A DNA stretch of 42,132 nucleotides from Clostridiales bacterium (lineage in GTDB: Bacteria > Bacillota > Clostridia > Saccharofermentanales > Saccharofermentanaceae), in contig JAGCSR010000052.1 of the NCBI GenBank assembly GCA_017964005.1, positions 1 to 42,132 of the forward strand, read 5' to 3'. Shown here in pieces: positions 26,750 through 34,476 of the stretch. Numbering within the stretch: the first letter of the stretch is position 1; each line of letters opens with the position of its first letter. Both the position numbers and the translations under genes were made by a program. The notes beneath the pieces were generated by a model. It saw nothing but the letters and a program-made list of their open reading frames with translations, searched no databases and was not told the origin of the DNA.

Positions 26750-26804
26750 ACTGACCTCCCGCCAAATAAAAAAGGCGCTCCATCACAAACGGATGAAACG
26801 CCAT
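26736..26804 (-). CDS. Putative 22-codon leader peptide
   Basis: The ATG at 26802-26804 follows AAGAAGGA and opens a 22-codon frame rich in Phe and Tyr, starting MAFHPFVMERLFYL. The terminator hairpin at 26768-26802 is wholly inside it, and the frame ends inside the start of the ATP-grasp gene (stop at 26736-26738). This layout matches transcription attenuation by a translated leader. The frame is short and could be chance; no protein homology can be expected. Confidence 0.4.
   Translation of the reverse strand: MAFHPFVMERLFYLAGGQYGGI
26768..26802 (-). terminator. Intrinsic terminator or attenuator before the ATP-grasp gene
   Basis: On the minus strand GGCG and CATC pair with GATG and CGCC around a 7-nt loop (3-base internal loop on each side), followed by TTTTTT. 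Only 18 bases separate it from the ATP-grasp start, so no promoter fits between them. It may end the PEBP lipoprotein transcript, act as an attenuator, or both. Confidence 0.75.
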
Positions 26805-26825
26805 TGTTCCTTCTTTACGCCCTTG

Positions 26826-26854
26826 ATTATATCGCTGCAGTGATATAGTTTCAA
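26826..26854 (-). promoter_or_regulatory. Promoter for the ATP-grasp/GNAT pair
   Basis: TTGAAA (26849-26854) and TATAAT (26826-26831) on the minus strand are 17 bases apart, the best sigma-A match noted in the window. The predicted transcript starts near 26819 and meets the hairpin within about 20 nt. Confidence 0.75.
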
Positions 26855-26879
26855 GAACAGAGCGAAGATGATATAAATG

Positions 26880-28019
26880 TCAGTCCTGATGCGTGTAGTT
26901 GCCGTCCAGTCTCGCGTATGCCAGAACATTGCCGGAATTGCCGCTGCCGTCGGTATCAAGAGCCGGGAAGATGTCGAACAGGCTGTTGTTGCCGCCGTCG
27001 AACTTGAGGAGTGCCTTCTTGCCGGGTTCCTCCTTCAGAGCGAATACGAATACCGTATATGTGTGAGTTCCCGACGGCGGATAAGGTCCTACATACTGAG
27101 CGCCGCGTTCACCCTTGCCGTATGCGCCTTCGGCAAGTTCGGTCTCTGTCGTGAATACATCCATGTGAAGCCATGAGCCGTCGATCATGAGAACTACATA
27201 CTGCCCTGCGCCCTCGACCTTATCCCAGGACAGATCGGGAGACAGGTTCTCACCGTATTCGGTGTTCGTGATCTTGGGATCCCATATGCCGTCCGTAAGG
27301 TCGTTGGAAGATACTTTGAACGTCGGAAGATCTTCGAAAGGAGTCTTGGTGATATACGTATCGGACAGAGCCATCCTGAAGTCCACGATCGTAGACTGTG
27401 CCGGGCCTTGTGGAACGAAGACCTGCGTCTCTCCCTGTCCGTAGTCTGCCTTGATCTCAATGCGGCCATCTGTGTAAGCATTGACTCCCGAGATCTTTAC
27501 ACTGTTGAACAGAGCTTTCGCGTCGTCACATAGGAAGAGCATTTCGCAAGTTGTGGCAAACGGGATAGCGACTGCCGAAGTGCCGTCATCTCCCTTTACG
27601 ATCTCAGTCTTGGAGTAATCGGGAACATCTGTGTAGTGAATGAATAAAGATGCCTGTTTGCCCTTGTAGGAATCTCCGAGACTCGGAACAAGCGACGAAG
27701 CGTCATCCGTGTCTATCTTCCAGACAGTGTCCTTAAGATCGGTATCACCTGTCAACTGCCATCCGGTTATCTCGGAACTCTCTTCTTTATAATCCCCTTC
27801 CGCCGAGACCTGAACGTATGTTACGCTCCTCTCAAAAGTTGCGGGGAACATTCCGTCCGGAACACTGCCTTTCTCGATCTCAGTCTTGTGCTGAGGCTCA
27901 AATGTTGTATCCGCAGATGAAGCTTCACTCTGTGTTGCACCGGGTTGCTGAGCCTGACATCCGCAAAGCACCAGAGACGCTGCCAGGATCATCGCTGTCA
28001 TACCGTATATCTTCTTCAT
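26880..28019 (-). CDS. Lipoprotein with a C-terminal PEBP (YbhB-type) domain
   Basis: A 379-residue protein from the ATG at 28019 behind GGAGG; the frame is open 18 codons further upstream without such a site. The signal peptide ends in LVLCGC, so the mature N-terminal Cys carries lipid. The first 200 mature residues form a beta-rich region I do not recognise, possibly a ligand-binding part (QKTEIEKG-like start, Tyr/Asp-rich). About 235-379 fits the phosphatidylethanolamine-binding/Raf-kinase-inhibitor fold: NLSPDLSWDKVEGAGQYVVLMID, a His in LHMDVF and YVGPYPPSGTHTYTVFVFALKE. PEBP domains bind anionic ligands and can inhibit enzymes. It has no visible partner; the AraC gene lies upstream. Confidence 0.83.
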   Translation of the reverse strand: MKKIYGMTAMILAASLVLCGCQAQQPGATQSEASSADTTFEPQHKTEIEKGSVPDGMFPATFERSVTYVQVSAEGDYKEESSEITGWQLTGDTDLKDTVWKIDTDDASSLVPSLGDSYKGKQASLFIHYTDVPDYSKTEIVKGDDGTSAVAIPFATTCEMLFLCDDAKALFNSVKISGVNAYTDGRIEIKADYGQGETQVFVPQGPAQSTIVDFRMALSDTYITKTPFEDLPTFKVSSNDLTDGIWDPKITNTEYGENLSPDLSWDKVEGAGQYVVLMIDGSWLHMDVFTTETELAEGAYGKGERGAQYVGPYPPSGTHTYTVFVFALKEEPGKKALLKFDGGNNSLFDIFPALDTDGSGNSGNVLAYARLDGNYTHQD

Positions 28020-28128
28020 GTCATTATCCTCCAAAGGGTTAACATTTTGCTTATTCACTTGGATTCTACACAAACATATTGCCGTACAAATAGGAAAATC
28101 GGCACGAAAAACCGTAAAATTATCAGGC

Positions 28129-29118
28129 TCAGATAAGTTCTTTCATATGCTTGCGGTACTCGGAAGCAGTCATGCCGGTATGTTTTTTGAATACTTTCGA
28201 GAAATAGTTAGTATCCGTATATCCGCATTCGTTGCTTATCATGCTTACCGTGTCATCCGTAAACTGCAGCTTCTTCTTTGCCGAATTGACTCTGAGCTGT
28301 TCAAGATAATTCATGCAGGACATGGATAATTCCTTATTAAATGCATCATTGAGAGTATTCTTATTCACCGAGAACTTCTTCAATATGTCGGACAACGATA
28401 TCTCTTCGCCGAGATTCTCCCACAGGTATCTTGCCACTTCCGCCACGAGCGGATCCTTATAAAGTTCGTCCTGCCTGAAATTACGGTAGAAATCCGCAGT
28501 CGCCGTAAACAATGAAGAGATCAGGAAGTATCGGACGCGCAGGATCCAGAAGTTGTCCGGCTGTTCGATAAGATCGTATCTTATGCTTTGAATGACCCTT
28601 CTCCCCGCATCGTATTCCTGCGCGGTAAGCGAGTAGCATACGATATTCTTCTGATGCCAAATAAATTCAAGCAACAACAGAGCATCCTGATAAATAGGAT
28701 CTGCAAAACACTTCTCGAAAGAGACATCGCCTTCGATAGCCTCTGTCATTCTGCTGTCCGCGCTCATCCGGTCTCCGCCCGGAACTGCGCTTAAGAATTT
28801 CTCATATCTTCCGGAGTTTATTGCCTCGAAAGTGAATTCTTCCCGGATAAACGTCGGTTTGAAGTAGATGGTATCCGTCGTAACACCGCTTTGAGATACA
28901 ACCTTAAGATCGGCCTTCTCGTTCATCATCATTAACGAAGGCGCGGTAATGACCTTGTACTCACCATCCGTTTCCATGACAAATGAACCTGAACGGATCA
29001 GGACTATCTTATAGTTCATTGGATCGTTGATATACTTCGAGAATCCGTCCGTCCTGTCGTAAAAGACATCTATCTTTATATCCGTTCCCGGGCGTTTGCC
29101 GGCAGTCGTTAATTCCAT
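28129..29118 (-). CDS. AraC-family transcriptional regulator
   Basis: A 329-residue regulator. Residues 1-220 are a sensor part that I could not assign to a cupin with confidence; it is rich in beta segments at the start and helices near 150-220. The last 100 residues contain two helix-turn-helix units (about 233-280 and 285-325): LSDILKKFSVNKNTLNDAFNKELSMSCMNYLEQLRVNSAKKKL and MISNECGYTDTNYFSKVFKKHTGM, with the usual ending ASEYRK. GGAGG precedes the ATG. It starts 16 bases after the GrpB-like gene. A regulator at the end of an operon could control it or the PEBP gene downstream. Confidence 0.93.
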   Translation of the reverse strand: MELTTAGKRPGTDIKIDVFYDRTDGFSKYINDPMNYKIVLIRSGSFVMETDGEYKVITAPSLMMMNEKADLKVVSQSGVTTDTIYFKPTFIREEFTFEAINSGRYEKFLSAVPGGDRMSADSRMTEAIEGDVSFEKCFADPIYQDALLLLEFIWHQKNIVCYSLTAQEYDAGRRVIQSIRYDLIEQPDNFWILRVRYFLISSLFTATADFYRNFRQDELYKDPLVAEVARYLWENLGEEISLSDILKKFSVNKNTLNDAFNKELSMSCMNYLEQLRVNSAKKKLQFTDDTVSMISNECGYTDTNYFSKVFKKHTGMTASEYRKHMKELI

Positions 29119-29134
29119 GTGATACCTCCTGCGG

Positions 29135-29644
29135 TCATAACCCCAATTCCCGGTAGATCCCGTCGATAAAAGGACCCTTATGCTCTATGTAGCCGTCGAT
29201 ATCCCGGGGATAGAGGCGGGCACCTTCCTGCTTGATCTTACCGTACTCCTCCACAGCATCAGGATGCGCACGGAGGTAGTCTCTGAAGGCTATGTGTCTT
29301 CTGAGTTCTTCGGAATCCTGAGCGCAGACATACAGATGGTGTTTGCGAAGATGGTCCTTGCCTTCGTAACCGAAAGCTTCACGCCCGGGAATGCCCTTAT
29401 CTCCTTCATGCCGGTATCCGATCTTTGCCAAAGCTGATATGACATCAGGCAGCACCGATACATCTTTGATCACCACATCTATATCTATGACCGGCTTGGC
29501 ACAAAGCCCGGGAACAGAGGTGCTCCCCACATGTTCTATCCTTAGCGCAAGATCTGCCAGCGCAGGCGCGAGTTCATCTTGTATGACGATAAAGTCATCC
29601 TGCCATGCAGGGTTATATGGTTCTACCGTTACGTGTTTTGCCAT
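29135..29644 (-). CDS. GrpB-like nucleotidyltransferase-fold protein
   Basis: A 169-residue protein of the GrpB/UPF0157 family, which has a nucleotidyltransferase fold. Near residue 38-60 it has HVGSTSVPGLCAKPVIDIDVVIKD, the conserved GSTSVPGLxxKPxIDI motif with the paired Asp residues of the fold. A further conserved segment is KHHLYVCAQDSEELRRHIAFRDYLRAHP. The reaction is not established for the family; members occur alone or fused to CoA kinases. It lies 12 bases after the DUF3592-like gene and 16 before the AraC gene. Confidence 0.92.
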   Translation of the reverse strand: MAKHVTVEPYNPAWQDDFIVIQDELAPALADLALRIEHVGSTSVPGLCAKPVIDIDVVIKDVSVLPDVISALAKIGYRHEGDKGIPGREAFGYEGKDHLRKHHLYVCAQDSEELRRHIAFRDYLRAHPDAVEEYGKIKQEGARLYPRDIDGYIEHKGPFIDGIYRELGL

Positions 29645-29656
29645 GCTCTGTTTCCT

Positions 29657-30226
29657 TTAGTCAGGTTGTTCTTCAGCCTTCTTTTTCTCCAGCTTTTTTA
29701 AGGACTTCCGGTTATCAGCGGTAAGAGCCACTCCGATTACCAGGATCACCCCCGCGATTACAAGCGGGAGATTATAACTTTGATCCGCAGGAAGATATTG
29801 CCCCGTCAGCCAGTCAAGCTTTGCAGGATAAGAAGTATAAGGACTGTCTTCCTTATAATAGACTCTCAAGGTCTGTCCTTCTCTTAAGTATCTGTATGAT
29901 TCGGCCATTCCGTGATATACCATCTCATAACCTTCTTTGGGAGGTGTGTATGCGATCGTAACAGAATAAAGATAACGGTTGCCTCTTCCTCTTTTCCGTC
30001 TGACACCGGGATTGGGTATCTTATCCTCGCTGGTGGATATTACGGTTCCTTCGGTATAAACGTAATCCGAAGCTTGCTTAATACCGACAAAACGGCAGAT
30101 CAGATTGATAACGATGATGATCACGACGACAATCAGCGCACCGGTTCCTACGATCCGGTTGAAAGCGTATCCCTGAGAGTTCAGGACTTTCTTTTCTTCT
30201 TCTGTCAGATCCTTATATCGTTTCAT
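29657..30226 (-). CDS. Two-helix membrane protein with DUF3592-like domain
   Basis: A 189-residue protein with a membrane segment at about 30-50 (TGALIVVVIIIVINLICRF), an extracellular or lumenal middle of about 85 residues, a second membrane segment at about 150-170 (LPLVIAGVILVIGVAL), and a Lys/Glu-rich cytoplasmic tail. The middle part has DYVYTEGTVIST, the strand YSVTIAYT and GQTLRVYYKEDSP, which fits the DUF3592 fold. No function is assigned to that family. It begins 12 bases after the DUF5680-like gene and lies 12 before the GrpB-like gene. Confidence 0.8.
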   Translation of the reverse strand: MKRYKDLTEEEKKVLNSQGYAFNRIVGTGALIVVVIIIVINLICRFVGIKQASDYVYTEGTVISTSEDKIPNPGVRRKRGRGNRYLYSVTIAYTPPKEGYEMVYHGMAESYRYLREGQTLRVYYKEDSPYTSYPAKLDWLTGQYLPADQSYNLPLVIAGVILVIGVALTADNRKSLKKLEKKKAEEQPD

Positions 30227-30238
30227 ATCCGGTTAACT

Positions 30239-30679
30239 TTATTCGATCATTCCGCCGTGGTATAAACACTCATAGATTACCACACCCCTTAAGCTTATAG
30301 TCTCCCTGCCGCTAAACCACTCAAAATCACCTTCAACCTCACACTTGTATGTGTAATCGCCGTTGGTATATGTTGACGGTCCTCTGTATGGTTTGTCCTC
30401 AGGCACGAGCAGCAGAGCTTCTTTGAGGAAGTCACCGCTGAAGTCATCACCGGTTACCCGTCCGACATAGTTCATGCTCCAATAGGGCTTGCCTCCGATC
30501 CATAACGCTTCTTCACCTGCAAACTTTCCTGCGCCGAGGTATGTATCGTAGTACATCAGATCTCCCTCTTCATATATGAGGTCGTGGGATCCGGGGCGAG
30601 ACGATTCCGTCTCCGCACCCTTGCCGGCATATGTTGCCCGCTTTGCCCTGATCAGGAAATCAATGATCTTCTTATCCAT
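30239..30679 (-). CDS. DUF5680-like protein
   Basis: A 146-residue cytoplasmic protein. The order ..FLIRAKRATYAGKG, SRPGSHDLIYEEGDLMYYDTYLGAGKFAGEEALWIGGKPYWSMNYVGRV and YRGPSTYTNGDYTYKCEVEGDFEWFSGRE(T)I matches the DUF5680 group as I recall it, where it occurs alone or after an XRE domain. No catalytic motif is established. It could be a small-molecule or toxin-related binding domain. It follows the AAC(3)-like gene by 24 bases and precedes the DUF3592-like gene by 12. Confidence 0.72.
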   Translation of the reverse strand: MDKKIIDFLIRAKRATYAGKGAETESSRPGSHDLIYEEGDLMYYDTYLGAGKFAGEEALWIGGKPYWSMNYVGRVTGDDFSGDFLKEALLLVPEDKPYRGPSTYTNGDYTYKCEVEGDFEWFSGRETISLRGVVIYECLYHGGMIE

Positions 30680-30703
30680 CTGTTCACCTCCTGCAGACGA
30701 ACA

Positions 30704-31495
30704 TTACGTATAATATTCTCTCGGGATCTTCTCTTCCTTTATGCAAAGATCGTGATCCGTCTTCTGCCACATCATCCTGACGGTATCCGTCATGCCGACA
30801 GCATCACAGACGTAAACGGTTGCATTCCCGAGCTTGCCGTACTTCACCGCTCCCGTGTATTCAAACGCCTCTTTGTAATTCGGGTAATACTCTGACACAC
30901 ATTGGTCTGACGCTTCGGTAAAGTGAGTTCTGAACGGCGGCGATTCGATCAGGTTACCTTCGTAATCCTTGATGGTAATAACAAAATGATCTTTATTCAG
31001 ACGATCCGGAATCCCGAGACGCTCGTCAACCGAGTGAAGATATGTATTCCGCTCGTGACCGACACCTATCAGGAGTACTTTGCCGCCTTCCTCATACAGT
31101 CTGCTGAGACATGAACCCGCAGGAGCAGGAGATCCGCACTGTTCTTCCCCTTTGACAAATTCTTCGGCACCTTTTCCGAAAACCTTAACAGAATGGGTGG
31201 GATGCAAAGACCTTACCCCGTCCCTGCGCTCGAAAGCAACCTGAGCCAGAGTCCCGATACAGGGTGCCGTTGTTCTTACATCATAAAAGGGCTTGTCTCT
31301 GATAACATCATCCCAGGTATGTGTCGGAATGATCAGGAGCCCGTCGTAAAGATATTCACACATTGCGTCGATCAGGCCGTCGGCACCGCCTTCGACGGGA
31401 CCTACGGCACGAAGGGACGCGTGAACTGCCACTATGTCATCGTGACGTATCCCGTTATCTTCCAGGAACTTAACTATATCTTTTTTGGTAACCAT
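30704..31495 (-). CDS. AAC(3)-family aminoglycoside N-acetyltransferase-like protein
   Basis: A 263-residue protein of the AAC(3) acyltransferase fold. It has VHASLRAVGPVEGGADGLIDA at the start, IPTHTWDD near 56, HPTHSVKVFGKGAE near 98 and the LLIGVGHERNTYLHSVDE stretch near 140, which carry the conserved His and Glu positions. Chromosomal relatives such as YokD of Bacillus bind acetyl-CoA but need not modify drugs, so resistance should not be assumed. GGAGGG lies before the start. It is the first gene of a five-gene run to the AraC gene, preceded by a terminator and a TATAAT at 31521-31526. Confidence 0.88.
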   Translation of the reverse strand: MVTKKDIVKFLEDNGIRHDDIVAVHASLRAVGPVEGGADGLIDAMCEYLYDGLLIIPTHTWDDVIRDKPFYDVRTTAPCIGTLAQVAFERRDGVRSLHPTHSVKVFGKGAEEFVKGEEQCGSPAPAGSCLSRLYEEGGKVLLIGVGHERNTYLHSVDERLGIPDRLNKDHFVITIKDYEGNLIESPPFRTHFTEASDQCVSEYYPNYKEAFEYTGAVKYGKLGNATVYVCDAVGMTDTVRMMWQKTDHDLCIKEEKIPREYYT

Positions 31496-31528
31496 TTATG
31501 TAAACCCTCCGTACCAGGATATTATAAT

Positions 31529-31557
31529 AAAAAATCCCGGGGTTTACCGCCCCGGGA
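31529..31557 (-). terminator. Terminator of the XRE regulator gene
   Basis: A perfect 8-bp GC-rich stem (31535-31542 with 31550-31557) and 7-nt loop are followed by TTTTTT on the minus strand. A TATAAT for the next operon lies right behind it. Confidence 0.92.
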
Positions 31558-31581
31558 TAAGGTAATTATCTCCTTTATCGA

Positions 31582-32190
31582 TCAGGCTCCCCCGCCAAGA
31601 CCGAGAGAGTAAACGAGTATAGTAGGCAGAATGAATGTTACGAAGATAAGGATCAGCACCGTGATCACGACCCATATTATTATCGAGATCCTGATCAGTT
31701 TCTTGTTCCTCTCCTTGCTCATCCTGCCCTTAAGCTGAAGGCCTGCCATGATCGTGTTGATCGCAAAGATGCCGCAAGCCAGGATCAGCAGAAACGGCGT
31801 AAGGGCTAAATTGTAATCCAGAAAAGGGTTAATAAAGAATATGATCATCGAGGCTACAGAACAGATCAGCATGCCCTGTCCGCAAAAATATACTTTATTC
31901 AGTATCTTAGCCTTTTCCGCCTCGGTGTAGTCCGCCACCATAACCAATGTTTCTTTTAAATTCTCGTCCATGTTCTCACTCTTCCTTTCCCCGCGAAGAA
32001 GGTCGCGGATGTCAATGTCGTAAAAATCTGCCAGTTCTATCATGATGCTGATATCCGGCATGGTGTTGCCGTTCTCCCAACGGGAGACCGATCTTGATGA
32101 GACGTTGAATCTGTCAGCAAGCTGTTCCTGGGAAAGATCATGTTCTTTTCTGAGATCTCTTAAGAAAGCTCCTATCTTGATCTGGTCCAT
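31582..32190 (-). CDS. XRE-family regulator with membrane tail
   Basis: A 202-residue protein. Residues 1-65 are an XRE helix-turn-helix (LRDLRKEHDLSQEQLADRFNVSSRSVSRWENGNTMPD). After a short linker come three or so membrane segments (about 100-120, 125-147 and 170-195). This combination is common in Bacillota and usually means a membrane-tethered regulator that senses envelope state or a partner protein. AAGGAGG precedes the ATG. No antitoxin or transporter partner is next to it. The leader upstream (32191-32310) contains two inverted repeats that may be its own operator. Confidence 0.9.
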   Translation of the reverse strand: MDQIKIGAFLRDLRKEHDLSQEQLADRFNVSSRSVSRWENGNTMPDISIMIELADFYDIDIRDLLRGERKSENMDENLKETLVMVADYTEAEKAKILNKVYFCGQGMLICSVASMIIFFINPFLDYNLALTPFLLILACGIFAINTIMAGLQLKGRMSKERNKKLIRISIIIWVVITVLILIFVTFILPTILVYSLGLGGGA

Positions 32191-32224
32191 GTTTGACCTC
32201 CTTTCGGGAAAATCCTAGCATCCG

Positions 32225-32310
32225 CTCCCGGCAAAAAACACGACAGAGAGTGAGAGAATGTGTGTTTTTCGGGACCCGACAGCGGTGTCGGGTTTATTGT
32301 ATCACATCAA
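32225..32310 (-). promoter_or_regulatory. XRE gene leader with two hairpins and an extended -10
   Basis: Minus strand: TGA-TACAAT near 32297-32305 is a likely extended -10. CCCGACA (32275-32281) with TGTCGGG (32286-32292) forms a 7-bp hairpin at the expected transcript start, and CCCG/CGGG plus AAAAACAC/GTGTTTTT (about 32227-32273) form a longer one. Autoregulation is a reasonable guess. The rest of 32191-32384 holds no gene. Confidence 0.45.
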
Positions 32311-32384
32311 AACTGCTGTATTTCAGGCTTAATACAAGACATCGGTGTCCGAGTCTGTTTTCGCGATAAAAAGATAAAGATTTC

Positions 32385-33986
32385 TTACCTCGAAAACTTA
32401 GAAATAAAATTCCATGCAGTCTCAACGGAGTGATGCCTGCATTCGTGGATCTGTCCGCTCACGCTTCCGAATGCGGTCCTGATGACGCCGTCTTCGCTCT
32501 CGTAGTAGTTAACGGTGAGGGTGCTGCCGCGGGTCTCATCGTAATACTTTTCGACCTTGTCGCCGGAGATGCCGTAGATCTTATCCTGCCAGTTATCCTT
32601 ATCTTTGAATTCCACCGACTCGAATCTTTCCTTGAGCTTATTTGTCGAGGCGGCATACTTGAGCCTGTCCAGGCAGGCTTCATCCTGGAAAGGAAGCTCG
32701 GGAAGATGTGATTCCTCGCCGCCCGAATAGAAGAGCGGGACGGGAACGGTCGTGTTGAGCTTGGGGTCGCCGAGTGACAAGCCCCAGGGATTTTCTTTTA
32801 TAGGGAAGAGCGCGCTGCAGGGAGCAAGACCTGCGAAGATCTCAGGATATTCCTGATAAAGATCCCATGTCTTGCCGCTTCCCATGGAGAAGCCTGATGC
32901 ATAGATCCTATGTTCGTCTATGGGATATTTTTTCTTCAGGTCTTCTATTACCGCGACGGCTTCAGTTGCGGTAACGTCCATGTGATTGTCTATGGATACG
33001 AAGAGGAAATCGTGATCGTGGCAAACTTCCCACCAGCCTGCAACGAAGGTCAGATACATGGAGGAATCACCGCCGCCGTGGAAGCCCACTACGAGCGGAG
33101 CGGGGCCTTTGTCAAAGAGTCCGTTGTTGTAGTATGCGAAGTATCCGACTTTGTGTTCGGGCTGGTCTTTAAAGCGGCCCTTGTTATCTGCTGAAGTCTT
33201 AACGAGAGTCGAGCCTGCTTCTTCGGTCATGTTGAGTTCTTCGAAGATGGGTTCGTATTCGATCTTGCCGCACCACATCTTGAAGAGCCTTACAAATTTT
33301 TTGAAATCGTCTTTATAATCCGCTTCATCCTTTACAAGGAGATGTTCGCAGCCATCGAAAGCTGAATTGATCTCATCGGAATTGCCGACGGAAAGGATCG
33401 CTATATCCTTGCGTTCGACTACCGGCATTACGCTCAGGTTCTCCATCGAGCACATTACGGGAGTGATCTCTCCGGGTCCCCACAGGTACTCTCCGTCAAG
33501 TTTACGGAGGAGCTTCGTTGCTACGAAATCCGCAGACTTGCCGTAGCTGTAGATGTCGGCTCTGAAAATCGCGCCCCTGATGAAATAACCTTTGAATTCC
33601 TGAGCGAAAAAGTCAAAGACCGACGCGATGCCGTCTTCGTATTCGGGGTGGTTCCTGACTTCAGCGATGAGCGATATGTAAAGATCTTCCGTAGCATTCT
33701 CCCAGCCGCCTTCGCAGGTCGGATAGATGAAGAGAACTGACGAATCGACATTGGCAGCTATATCGGAAAGACCTGTCTTTTGAGCGAAAGCTATGGCATC
33801 TTCCATTCCCTGTTTTTCTTCTTCGAAAACGAGAAGCAGAGGCGCCCTGAATCCGTAGTTATTTACCTGTCCGTCGATATCGTTTACCGGAACATATGCC
33901 TTGAGATAAAAATTCTCATATTCATGTTCCCAGAACTTGCTTCCGTCAGAAAGCGTGACCACTTCCGGTCTTTGCATCAAACCCAT
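32385..33986 (-). CDS. Large alpha/beta-hydrolase-fold esterase
   Basis: A 533-residue protein with no signal peptide. The C-terminal 260 residues hold an esterase of the PHB-depolymerase/feruloyl-esterase-like class: [16 protein letters not shown] (oxyanion region, near 296-311), the nucleophile elbow GFSMGSG (Ser near 370), a following [20 protein letters not shown], and a final segment with the likely catalytic His ([15 protein letters not shown]). The first 270 residues may be a second, degenerate hydrolase-like or binding domain with FLFVEEEK-like strands and a [10 protein letters not shown] segment. The substrate is not known. GGGGG precedes the start. It is probably a separate unit with the TATAAT at 34020-34025. 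Confidence 0.86.
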   Translation of the reverse strand: MGLMQRPEVVTLSDGSKFWEHEYENFYLKAYVPVNDIDGQVNNYGFRAPLLLVFEEEKQGMEDAIAFAQKTGLSDIAANVDSSVLFIYPTCEGGWENATEDLYISLIAEVRNHPEYEDGIASVFDFFAQEFKGYFIRGAIFRADIYSYGKSADFVATKLLRKLDGEYLWGPGEITPVMCSMENLSVMPVVERKDIAILSVGNSDEINSAFDGCEHLLVKDEADYKDDFKKFVRLFKMWCGKIEYEPIFEELNMTEEAGSTLVKTSADNKGRFKDQPEHKVGYFAYYNNGLFDKGPAPLVVGFHGGGDSSMYLTFVAGWWEVCHDHDFLFVSIDNHMDVTATEAVAVIEDLKKKYPIDEHRIYASGFSMGSGKTWDLYQEYPEIFAGLAPCSALFPIKENPWGLSLGDPKLNTTVPVPLFYSGGEESHLPELPFQDEACLDRLKYAASTNKLKERFESVEFKDKDNWQDKIYGISGDKVEKYYDETRGSTLTVNYYESEDGVIRTAFGSVSGQIHECRHHSVETAWNFISKFSR

Positions 33987-34019
33987 CTTGAATTCCCCCT
34001 TTGAATATATCTGTCATCA

Positions 34020-34025
34020 ATTATA
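34020..34025 (-). promoter_or_regulatory. Possible -10 box of the large esterase gene
   Basis: TATAAT on the minus strand, 34 bases upstream of the start codon, directly behind the truncated MBL-fold gene. The -35 is poor. Confidence 0.4.
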
Positions 34026-34032
34026 CAACAGG

Positions 34033-34443
34033 TTAGCCTTTCCACATCCTGAAGTTGTTCTTTGTCGGCTTGGTAACCTTGGTATTGCGGAGAACTTTCA
34101 AAGACATATCCAGTACGACCTTGCCGACCAATCCGTATGACATGAGCGGCTGTTTATCGTAATCTTCAAACAGTTCGATATCCGCCTCATGAAAAGCCAC
34201 CGGAATATTAAAGTGCTCCGCAAGTCTTGCTGCATTCTCCGCATGGTCGAAATGAACGTGGGTCAACACGATAAGCTTCATATCGTATTTGCTGCATTCC
34301 GCCAATACAGTCTCATATCCGGTGTCGACAAGTATGGCAGCACTCCCGTTTGCGACGAGATAACAATTATCCGTCTTGCACTTTATCCTCTGTATCATGG
34401 TCATGAACCCGTTATCACAGGATACGGTCATGTCGTTGTTCAT
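34033..34443 (-). pseudogene. Truncated metallo-beta-lactamase-fold gene
   Basis: Only 136 residues from the preferred ATG at 34443 (GAGGGG site; an ATG ten codons earlier is weaker). It retains the first half of the fold, with a DTGYE turn and the metal motif THVHFDHAE. The usual later His (GHT..G), Asp and final His motifs are gone: after KVLRNTKVTKPTKNNF the frame stops within seven codons, and the following bases are the promoter region of the esterase gene. No continuation was seen in the other frames. It was probably shortened by deletion or recombination, and a complete metal site is impossible. It is the last gene of the hydrolase operon. Confidence 0.7.
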
Positions 34444-34476
34444 TGTTCCATTCCCCTCAAAAATAATCTTCACAGA

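Noticed and set aside
26171..26848. Plus-strand 225-codon frame
   Set aside because: It is antisense to the ATP-grasp gene and its leader, without family motifs.
30704..31495. Calling the AAC(3)-like gene an aminoglycoside resistance gene
   Set aside because: Chromosomal relatives of this fold often do not confer resistance, and there is no mobile element around it.
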